Of a DNA stretch of 64,000 nucleotides, positions 34,391 through 40,854 are shown one piece after another. The notes under the pieces are model-generated. The model searched no databases. It worked only from the letters and a program-made list of their open reading frames with translations, and had not been told where the DNA came from. The DNA lies in the NCBI GenBank assembly GCA_001507915.1, contig LGER01000001.1:1-64000 (forward strand), read 5' to 3'. The stretch's first letter is position 1. The number at the start of each line of letters is the position of its first letter. The position numbers and the translations under genes are program-made. The DNA comes from Desulfonauticus sp. 38_4375 (GTDB lineage: Bacteria; Desulfobacterota; Desulfovibrionia; Desulfovibrionales; Desulfonatronovibrionaceae).

Positions 34391-36415
34391 TTATGGATGC
34401 ATTGGATCAGGAATGATCTGAATGTAAGGTCTCTTGAAGAACTTAATCTCACCAGTTTCAGGATTAAACTGAGAATTGGTGAAGCACTTCCATTCTTCGT
34501 CATTAAGATCCATAAAGTCAGCACGATAGTAGAAACCAGGATAACGAGTTTCCTTACGGAACTTAATGTGGAGTATGTGCAAACGTACAGTCCAGAGACG
34601 ATGGTAGTTTTCCCAAGCTCTTAGGAGTTCGTGTAAGTCGCGAGCACAAAGCTTTTCAGAATCTTCTTCGAGCATATCCAAGAGTTCTTCACAGCGTTCT
34701 AACAACTTTTCAGAAGTTACATAATAAGTAGCAACACCACCACCATATTCGTCAGTAGCCTTAATCAAGCGGAACATGAAGTTACGAGGAGTGATATATT
34801 TGGGGTTGATGTCAGGAGCAGTAGTGATGTCTTTGTGCTCTAAGAAGTTATAGTAAGGCTTGTAAACGAGTTTAGCCAATTCTTCAGCACTTTCCTTCAA
34901 GGTAGGCACGAAATCTTTGTGATCTACAGCCCAGCGTACCAACTGCTTACCAGCGATACGACCTTCAGCGTGAGAACCAGAAGAGAATTTATGACCAGAA
35001 GCACCAACACCATCAGCACAGGTAAACAAACCGTTAACAGTGGTCATACGGTTGTAAACCTTGCCGTTGTCAGCCTTAATCTTGTACTCTTCAGGTACCC
35101 ATTCTTCGTCTGGACCAGATACCCAGATACCGCAGCAACCAGAGTGAGAACCCAAGAGATAAGGTTCAGTAGGCATAATCTCAGAACCAACCTTTTCAGG
35201 CTCAATGTTCAAACAAGCCCACAAGTTGGCCTGACCAACACACATGTCTAAGAAGTCTTCCCAAGCTTCAGCTTCCAAGTGCTTCTGCTCTTTCTTATCC
35301 AAGGTCTTAAAGGTTTCCTGCAAAGCAGTAGCAGTGTCCATGAAGATAGGACCACGACCTTCTTTCATTTCCTTGAGCATCATGTGGTTACGCAAACAAG
35401 TAGGAATGATAGGACCGTGGGCATAACCTTTTTCTTCGTACTGTTTGAGCATGTCACGGTTGGTCTGACAGTAATCTTCACCAAAAGCGTTAGTAGCTTT
35501 GGCTTTGAAGAGCAAGAACCAGGCACCAACAGGACCGTAACCATCTTTAAAACGAGCAGGTACGAACCTGTTTTCCATCATGGTCATTTCAGCGCCAACC
35601 TGAGAACAAAGAGTATAGGTAGAACCAGCATTCCATACAGGATACCAGGCACGACCCATACCTTCACCAGTGGAGCGAGGACGGTAAACATTAACAGCAC
35701 CACCGCAAGCTACCAACATGGCGTTAGTTTTAAAAATGTATACCTTATTTTCACGAACAGAGAAACCAACAGCACCAGCAATGCGGTTGGGCTGATTGGC
35801 ATCCAAAAGAAGTTTTACCACAAAAATTCTTTCTAAGTAACCAGTACCCTTGCCATCTTCTTCTCTGTACTCGCCAAGAGCGTTCTTAGCAGCTTCAGCC
35901 ACAATACACTTATAGGATTCACCGTTGATCATAATCTGCCAACGACCAGAACGAACAGGCTTGGCACCATTGCGAATAGCCAATCCTTTCTTTTTGGCAG
36001 TAGCACCATCAACGCGCTTACCATCTTCTAAGGTAACCCAAACAGGAAGACCCCATTCTTCAAAAAGATGAACAGAATCATCAACGTGACGACCAAGGTC
36101 AAAAATTAAGTCTTCACGAACGATTCCCATAAGGTCAGTACGAACCATGCGTACATAGTCATCAGGATCATTTTCACCAAGATAAGTATTAATAGCAGAA
36201 AGACCCTGAGCAACAGCACCAGATCTTTCCAAAGCAGCTTTATCTACCAAGAGAACTTTTACGCCATATTTGTCAGCCCATCTCTTGGCTTCAAAAGCAG
36301 CACCACAAGCACCCATACCACCACCGACGAGTAATACATCGGTTTTGATCTCTACGATTTCAGGCTCAGCCAAGGGTAAACCCAATGGTTTGGCCTTAGC
36401 AGGAATCTGAGGCAT
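34391..36415 (-). CDS. aprA: Adenylylsulfate (APS) reductase alpha subunit
   Basis: 674 residues, normal for AprA. It begins MPQIPAKAKPLGLPLAEPEI with the FAD motif VLLVGGGMGACGAAFEAKRW and carries the family blocks GAVAQGLSAINTYLGENDPD, FVPARFKDGYGPVGAWFLLF, and HSGCCGIWVSGPDEEWVPEE. The FAD-containing subunit reduces APS to sulfite and AMP in the cytoplasm, receiving electrons through AprB. The gene is 50 bases after aprB with TAAGGAGGGA before its ATG. The codon pattern looks more selective than in neighbouring genes, consistent with high expression. Confidence 0.98.
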   Translation of the reverse strand: MPQIPAKAKPLGLPLAEPEIVEIKTDVLLVGGGMGACGAAFEAKRWADKYGVKVLLVDKAALERSGAVAQGLSAINTYLGENDPDDYVRMVRTDLMGIVREDLIFDLGRHVDDSVHLFEEWGLPVWVTLEDGKRVDGATAKKKGLAIRNGAKPVRSGRWQIMINGESYKCIVAEAAKNALGEYREEDGKGTGYLERIFVVKLLLDANQPNRIAGAVGFSVRENKVYIFKTNAMLVACGGAVNVYRPRSTGEGMGRAWYPVWNAGSTYTLCSQVGAEMTMMENRFVPARFKDGYGPVGAWFLLFKAKATNAFGEDYCQTNRDMLKQYEEKGYAHGPIIPTCLRNHMMLKEMKEGRGPIFMDTATALQETFKTLDKKEQKHLEAEAWEDFLDMCVGQANLWACLNIEPEKVGSEIMPTEPYLLGSHSGCCGIWVSGPDEEWVPEEYKIKADNGKVYNRMTTVNGLFTCADGVGASGHKFSSGSHAEGRIAGKQLVRWAVDHKDFVPTLKESAEELAKLVYKPYYNFLEHKDITTAPDINPKYITPRNFMFRLIKATDEYGGGVATYYVTSEKLLERCEELLDMLEEDSEKLCARDLHELLRAWENYHRLWTVRLHILHIKFRKETRYPGFYYRADFMDLNDEEWKCFTNSQFNPETGEIKFFKRPYIQIIPDPMHP

Positions 36416-36465
36416 ATTTATCCCTCCTTAAATTTTAATTTCTTAATTTAAAAGTTAACCTACAA

Positions 36466-36960
36466 CTACTTTCTATACTTTGGATCAACCCAAGTCTCTA
36501 CATAATCAGCATTAGCAACTTCAAACTTCTTACCTAATACTTCCTTAGGTTGTTTGAGTTCAGTTTCAGTAAAAAGAAGCTCATTATCTAAATCACCAGC
36601 TTCTGGCTTACCTTCATAAGGTTTAATGGAGCCTTCATCAGTAGTTCTGATGGGGAACTTAAAACGTTTGATGTTACCATTTCTAAACTGAATGGTCCAC
36701 ATAATGTCAGAAGCACTGCGCATAGGAATACTGGTTCCGCCCATAGGAGCGAAGTCAGCATAAGGACGGGCTTCAATAGCACCCTGAGGGCAAATCTTTA
36801 CGCAGGAATAACATTCCCAGCAAGCATCAGGTTCTTGGTTGTAAGCCTTCATTTCCTCAGGATCTAAGATCATGAGATCATTGGGGCAGATGTACATGCA
36901 AGCAGTTTTTTCTCCACCCTTGCAGCCGTCACACTTGGCTGGATTAACAAAGGTTGGCAT
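36466..36960 (-). CDS. aprB: Adenylylsulfate (APS) reductase beta subunit
   Basis: 164 residues. Two [4Fe-4S] cluster motifs are present: CDGCKGGEKTACMYICP, with the family's insertion, and CWECYSCVKICP. A C-terminal tail (KKFEVANADYVETWVDPKYR) wraps the alpha subunit in known structures. It relays electrons from QmoABC to the FAD of AprA. First gene of aprBA, preceded by AGAGGAGGA and a promoter overlapped by a perfect palindrome. Confidence 0.97.
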   Translation of the reverse strand: MPTFVNPAKCDGCKGGEKTACMYICPNDLMILDPEEMKAYNQEPDACWECYSCVKICPQGAIEARPYADFAPMGGTSIPMRSASDIMWTIQFRNGNIKRFKFPIRTTDEGSIKPYEGKPEAGDLDNELLFTETELKQPKEVLGKKFEVANADYVETWVDPKYRK

Positions 36961-37046
36961 AACTCATCCTCCTCTAATATGGTTTTAATAATTAATACCC
37001 CTAGCCAAAAAGAACCAAGGCCTTTTACCTTGATTCTGCACGCTGA

Positions 37047-37076
37047 TTATTACCAGCGCATCTTTCTCCTTGTCAA
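37047..37076 (-). promoter_or_regulatory. Sigma-70-type promoter of aprBA
   Basis: On the minus strand, consensus TTGACA (37071-37076) is followed after 18 bases by TAATAA (37047-37052). The predicted leader is about 80 bases and contains a small CAAGG/CCTTG hairpin. The -10 box sits inside a CGCTG/CAGCG inverted repeat (37041-37058). Confidence 0.7.
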
Positions 37077-37084
37077 GGAGAAAG
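37062..37084. promoter_or_regulatory. Perfect inverted repeat centred on the aprBA -35 box (candidate operator)
   Basis: Arms CTTTCTCCTT and AAGGAGAAAG are perfect 10-base complements around GTC; the right side of the centre and the adjoining arm contain the -35 hexamer. Lying upstream of the predicted start site, it is unlikely to be an RNA terminator and looks like a binding site for a dimeric regulator. Confidence 0.55.
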
Positions 37085-37106
37085 TGAAATTTATCCCAAA
37101 CTCAAA

Positions 37107-37140
37107 TTAAGAGGGCAAAGTATACACTTTACCCTCTTAA
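37107..37140 (-). terminator. Terminator of sat
   Basis: TTAAGAGGG and CCCTCTTAA, extended by AAAG/CTTT past one mismatch, form a 14-position stem with a 6-base loop, starting 9 bases after the sat stop. The trailing U tract is short (TTT), so efficiency is uncertain. Confidence 0.65.
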
Positions 37141-37149
37141 TAGCAACAA

Positions 37150-38439
37150 CTATTTCATAGGATCGCCGCTAGCGGCCTTTTGCATTTTGATCTCTACCTT
37201 TTCAGTCAAACCTTCATAGTATTCACGTAAGATTGCCAAGACTTCATCTCTTCCAAAGTGATCAGGAACGGGCTGACCTTCAGAAAGGGCCTTACGTAAC
37301 TTGGTACCACTTAAGATTACCCTGTCTTCCTTAGAATGAGGACAGGTTCTAAGAGAAGCCATACCATCACACTTGTAGCAGTAGAAGGTCCAGTCAATCT
37401 TAAGAGGCTTACAGATCAAAGCCTTACCTGGCTCTTCAGGATAAGGAATGCGATCAAAAATCTCTTGAGCCTCAAAAAGACCATAAAAGTCACCAACACC
37501 AGCGTGGTCACGACCAATAATCATGCGAGAGATGCCATAGTTTTGACGAAAAGTAGCATGAAGCAATGCCTCTCTGGGACCGGCATAGCGCATATCCAAG
37601 GGATAGCCAGCCTGTACTACATTTTCCTTTACAAAATAGTGCTCAATAAGAGTATCAATACATTTAATACGAACTTCAGCAGGAATATCTCCAGGTTTTA
37701 ACTTACCAATAAGGGAGTGAATAACTACACCATCACAAACTTCAATGGCAATCTTGGCCAAAAACTCGTGAGAACGGTGCATGGGGTTACGCAGCTGTAA
37801 AGCAGCAACCTCTTTCCACCCTCTCTTTTCCAACTCAGCCCTCATTTCAGCAGGACGCATATAAACGCCTTTAAACTTAGTGGGGAACTCGCCTTCACTG
37901 AGAACCTTTACAGGACCAGCAAGACAGACATCCTTTTCAGCCATTACCATCTGAACACCAGGATGATCTTCCAAGGCTACTTTCCAGAACTTATCATCAG
38001 CACTGTCTTCACCCTGCCCCTTATAAACCATTTCACATTCCCACTTCTTATCTGCCTCAGTCTTTTCCCACTTTTCTGTAACCTTAAGAGTAGCAACAAT
38101 TTCATTATTATTCTCAGGATCTACCAAAGCAACTTCATCCCCTTCATTAATCTCAGCAGCATCTTCCTTAGTTACAGAAAAAGTTACAGGCACAGGCCAA
38201 AAAGTGCCATCAGCAAGCAAGAAGTTTTCACAAACACCCTTCCAATCAGCACGAGTCATAAAACCTTCCAAAGGACTGAAACCACCAGTACCAATCATGA
38301 TAAGATCGCCCTTCTCACGACTGGTAACAGGAACCTTCTTCATGGACTCGGCTCTTTTTAACTCTTCAGCCCTAGCCTCTCCTTCCAACAAGCGGATTAC
38401 TAACCCCTTACCGCCATGGGGTGGAACAAGATTAGACAT
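37150..38439 (-). CDS. sat: Sulfate adenylyltransferase (dissimilatory ATP sulfurylase)
   Basis: 429 residues from the ATG at 38437-38439, selected because GGAAGGAGGA precedes it and because [17 protein letters not shown] is the usual N-terminus; a longer in-frame reading has no support. Motifs: [11 protein letters not shown] (215-225), [30 protein letters not shown] (309-320), and a CxxC...C metal-binding element [13 protein letters not shown]. It activates sulfate with ATP to give APS and pyrophosphate, the entry step of sulfate respiration. The gene is monocistronic, with its own promoter and a hairpin after the stop, and divergent from a second sat-like gene. Confidence 0.97.
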   Translation of the reverse strand: MSNLVPPHGGKGLVIRLLEGEARAEELKRAESMKKVPVTSREKGDLIMIGTGGFSPLEGFMTRADWKGVCENFLLADGTFWPVPVTFSVTKEDAAEINEGDEVALVDPENNNEIVATLKVTEKWEKTEADKKWECEMVYKGQGEDSADDKFWKVALEDHPGVQMVMAEKDVCLAGPVKVLSEGEFPTKFKGVYMRPAEMRAELEKRGWKEVAALQLRNPMHRSHEFLAKIAIEVCDGVVIHSLIGKLKPGDIPAEVRIKCIDTLIEHYFVKENVVQAGYPLDMRYAGPREALLHATFRQNYGISRMIIGRDHAGVGDFYGLFEAQEIFDRIPYPEEPGKALICKPLKIDWTFYCYKCDGMASLRTCPHSKEDRVILSGTKLRKALSEGQPVPDHFGRDEVLAILREYYEGLTEKVEIKMQKAASGDPMK

Positions 38440-38535
38440 TAGCTGTTTCCTCCTTCCTTGTTTTTTCCCAGCTTCCGCCAGATTGTGAATTTGTGCACAC
38501 AACACTTACTCACTTCTAAAAAAAGTTGCAAGTCT

Positions 38536-38706
38536 TTTTTTTCACAATCACTACATCTTTAAAAAAGAGCAAAACCTATCTACACCCCCTAAATTCTGTT
38601 GTCAAGAATAAAAGTTCTTTTTTTCACAATATAAAGATTAAATAAATTAAATAGTTAAACAACAAAATACCTTTTTCTACTTCTTTGTCTCAAAAAATAT
38701 TGTGAT
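38536..38706. repeat. Three copies of an ATTGTGA + A/T-tract element around the sat promoter
   Basis: On the minus strand ATTGTGAAAAAAA is present at about 38536-38549 (within the sat leader) and at about 38617-38630 (just upstream of the -35 box), 82 bases apart and followed by similar AGAC/GAAC. A third TTGTGA with a T tract lies in the opposite orientation at 38700-38705, 76 bases further. TTGTGA is the half-site of several CRP/FNR-family (for example HcpR) and Rex operators; the second half-sites are not conserved here. Confidence 0.5.
38577..38605 (-). promoter_or_regulatory. Sigma-70-type promoter of sat
   Basis: On the minus strand consensus TTGACA (38600-38605), 17-base spacer, TAGATA (38577-38582). 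The predicted 5' leader is about 130 bases, long for a simple gene. ATTGTGAAAA repeats lie on either side. Confidence 0.65.
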
Positions 38707-38892
38707 TTTTTTAACTAGGACCACAATTCAAATCACTCCTAACCCTAAGTTCACCTTAAGGCTAAAACTAAGATTAGTTTCCCAAGCCAAAGAAAATTCT
38801 TTTTTCCTCAATTTTACAATCAATTATCACCTATCCTCAAAAGTTAACCCAAACAGATAAACATAAACAAAATCTTCTCACTAAAAAACGCT
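38707..38892. other. Remainder of the sat / sat-like intergenic region
   Basis: The whole interval between the two starts is 633 bases. Apart from the sat promoter, the repeats and the sites near the second gene, this AT-rich central part holds no reading frame with a ribosome-binding site and no RNA gene that I can recognise. A conserved small RNA or distant operator cannot be excluded. Confidence 0.5.
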
Positions 38893-38973
38893 CTTTCACT
38901 TTAATAAGGTTGCACTATCTTTTTTGCTTATGAAAGTGAAAGCAAAAACCCCCCCCAAAGTGAAATTTTTCAC
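38893..38973. repeat. Repeated TTTCACTTT / AAAGTGAAA elements upstream of the sat-like gene
   Basis: CTTTCACTTT (38893-38902) has a perfect inverted partner AAAGTGAAAG at 38933-38942, and AAAGTGAAA recurs at 38957-38965 as the left arm of the Rex-like site. The spacing, about 40 and 24 bases, and position just before the -35 box suggest binding sites for a regulator. Confidence 0.5.
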
Positions 38974-38975
38974 AT
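38958..38975. promoter_or_regulatory. Rex-like operator (GTGAA-N4-TTCAC) before the sat-like gene
   Basis: GTGAA (38960-38964), ATTT, TTCAC (38969-38973), A. Compared with the Rex consensus TTGTGAA-N4-TTCACAA it matches 11 of 14 defined positions; only the outer two bases on the left and the last on the right differ. It lies 6 bases before the predicted -35 box. Rex, an NADH/NAD+ sensor, has been reported to repress sat in Desulfovibrio vulgaris. Confidence 0.55.
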
Positions 38976-38981
38976 TTTTTC

Positions 38982-39012
38982 TTGACAAAAAATACAAAGC
39001 TACTAATTCTAT
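38982..39012 (+). promoter_or_regulatory. Candidate promoter of the sat-like gene
   Basis: Consensus TTGACA at 38982-38987 is followed by an AT-rich zone; the best -10 candidates, TAATTC (16-base spacer) or TTCTAT (19-base spacer), are poor, so the promoter may need an activator. The predicted leader is about 50-60 bases. Confidence 0.45.
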
Positions 39013-39072
39013 TCCAAACACCTAACTACCTGTTTTAATGAAATTAAAATAAATAATGAGGAGGTGCAGCAA

Positions 39073-40428
39073 ATGTCTAGTTTGATCATTGAAAGGCCCT
39101 TACCTCATGGCGGCAGACTTGTGGAAAGGGTAGTTAGAGACAAGGAAGCTGCCAAAAAAATGATCAAAGGTTGTCCCACTTATGACATTAAGCCCACTCT
39201 TCATTATGAAACTGGCGTGCCAGTGCGCAATGTTTACCGCGAAATCATGTCCATTTGTTATGGATTTTTCAGTCCTGTAGAAGGTTCCATGAAACAGGCT
39301 GAAGTGGAGCGTATTTTAAAAGAACGCAGGCTCTTAAACGAATGGATTTTCCCCTATCCCCTGGTCTTTGATATTAGCAAAGAAGACTACAAAAAATTGG
39401 GAGTGGGGTCTGGAGACCGCTTGGTTTTAAATCTCAAAGGCAAACCCTTTGCCATTTTGGATATTGAAGAGGTCTGGGAAATAGACAATCCAGAAGAGCT
39501 AGCACACAAAACCTTTGGTACTCCTGAAGATAACCCCGAAGTAGTAAGAGAGCGCTTCAATAAAAAACATCCAGGCTGGGTCATTTACCGCAGCTTAAAT
39601 CCCATTGTCCTGGCTGGAAAATATACCATTATCAATGAACCTAAAATGCGTCCTCCTTTTGACCGTTTCTGGTTTCCACCCAGAAAATGTAGAGAAGAGT
39701 TTGACAAAAGGGGCTGGCGTACAGTTATCAACCATCAGACCAGAAATGTCCCCCATGTAGGGCACGAGTTCTTAATGAAAAACGCTGCCTATACTGGCGA
39801 TGTGGAACCCTGTCATGGCATCTTGGTCAATGCCATTATCGGAGTAAAGAGAAGAGGAGATTATCCTGACGAAGCCATTGTAGAAGGTCACGAAGCAGTC
39901 AACCTGGGCGGTTACATTAAACCAGAAAGGCATTTACCCACCATTTGTCTCTGGGATATGCGTTATGGTAACCCCTTAGAATCTCTCTTGCACGGAATTA
40001 TTCGCCAGAACATGGGTTGTACTCATCATATGTTTGGTCGTGACCACGCTGCTGTAGGTGAATATTATGATAAGTGGTCCACCCAAATTTTATGGACCAA
40101 GGGAATCCCCAGTTTTGGTTTCCCCAAACCTCCCACTGATGTTCCTTATGGTTTAAGCATTAGACCTCAAAATATGAGGGAGTTCTCCTACTGCCCCACC
40201 TGTAAAGAAATGGCTTACAGTGAAACTTGTGGGCACAAGCGCGAAAAGTTGAGTGGAAGTTTCTTAAGAGGCATGGTGGCTGAAGGCGTACAACCTCCTG
40301 CTATTATTATGAGGCCAGAAGTATACAAAGCTATTGTAAAATGGTGGAAACACTTCAACTATCCCTTCTGTAATGAAAAATATGTAATTAACAAGGAAAA
40401 AGAATTAGAAGTAGATTTGGAGGACCTT
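39073..40428 (+). CDS. Divergent ATP-sulfurylase-family protein (second sat-like enzyme)
   Basis: 452 residues from the ATG at 39073, supported by GAGGAGG 8 bases upstream; the stop codon follows at 40429-40431. It keeps the family's nucleotide-binding motifs QTRN (222-225), HVGH (228-231) and IRQNMG, GRDHA (322-326), and a CPTC...C metal element (C374, C377, C386), so catalysis is plausible. Overall it differs strongly from the normal sat 0.6 kb away: no PPHGGKGL opening, a different N-terminal domain, and an extended segment between HVGH and GRDHA (GVKRRGDYPDEAIVEGHEAV). Possible roles are an ATP sulfurylase for low sulfate or the reverse direction, or activation of another oxyanion; none can be chosen from sequence. 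It is followed 26 bases later by a small gene in the same transcript. Confidence 0.8.
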
Positions 40429-40454
40429 TAAACCAAGCTAGGAGGAGGTTTAAA

Positions 40455-40805
40455 ATGGCCTATTTTATGGTAGTACTTTTAGATGATAATCGCTTTGCCA
40501 AAATAAAAGGTACAGAATTGGAAGAAAAGGTACAATATATGTTTGGTGGAGAACTGCGTTGTTTAAATGTAGAAGTATCTGAAGAAATGAAAGACAAAAT
40601 TCTTCAGGAATTTGATACTGCCCGCATTGACTCCAGGGGAGCAATTACAGATGTACCTGTTGCCTTTTTAAGGGAATTATTCAATCAAGTAGCTGAGAAG
40701 AAAAGCTTAGGCTCAGAGGTAATTGAAGCTGTTTTAGCTAAATCCAGCGAGATAAAAGAATTGGCAGCCAAGGAATCTGAATACCTGCCTGCTCCAGAAA
40801 TATAA
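40455..40805 (+). CDS. Small protein of unknown function, partner of the sat-like gene
   Basis: 116 residues, acidic, with no signal peptide, membrane segment or cysteine-rich motif; one Cys (about residue 37) is present. It opens with a hydrophobic strand (MAYFMVVLLDD) and has a predicted alpha/beta N-terminal half and helical C-terminal half. AGGAGGAGG before the ATG predicts strong translation. It shares the transcript with the sat-like enzyme and is followed by a strong terminator, so it is probably a subunit, chaperone or regulator of that enzyme. I do not recognise the family with certainty. Confidence 0.8.
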   Translation: MAYFMVVLLDDNRFAKIKGTELEEKVQYMFGGELRCLNVEVSEEMKDKILQEFDTARIDSRGAITDVPVAFLRELFNQVAEKKSLGSEVIEAVLAKSSEIKELAAKESEYLPAPEI

Positions 40806-40813
40806 AAAATTTA

Positions 40814-40845
40814 AAAAGGAGAGGGCCTTTAAACCCTCTCCTTTT
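40814..40845. terminator. Bidirectional terminator between the sat-like operon and the diguanylate cyclase gene
   Basis: A perfect 12-bp stem (AAAAGGAGAGGG with CCCTCTCCTTTT, 8-base loop) followed by ATTTT on the plus strand and preceded by a T/A-rich stretch that serves the convergent gene ending at 40855. Confidence 0.85.
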
Positions 40846-40854
40846 ATTTTCCCT

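Noticed and set aside
35279-35836. 185-residue open frame on the plus strand inside aprA
   Set aside because: It is antisense to a highly conserved gene, has no ribosome-binding site and its composition follows the aprA codon pattern.
37062-37084. Palindrome upstream of aprB as a second sat terminator
   Set aside because: It contains a consensus -35 box, has no U tract on the sat strand, and sat already has a hairpin at 37107-37140.
38440-38505. Extended N-terminus of sat
   Set aside because: The ATG at 38437 has a strong ribosome-binding site and the family N-terminus; the extension would lie in the leader and has no homology.
38536-38706. CRISPR-like repeats in the sat upstream region
   Set aside because: Only three short copies with mixed orientation and AT-tract sequence, no regular spacers or cas genes.
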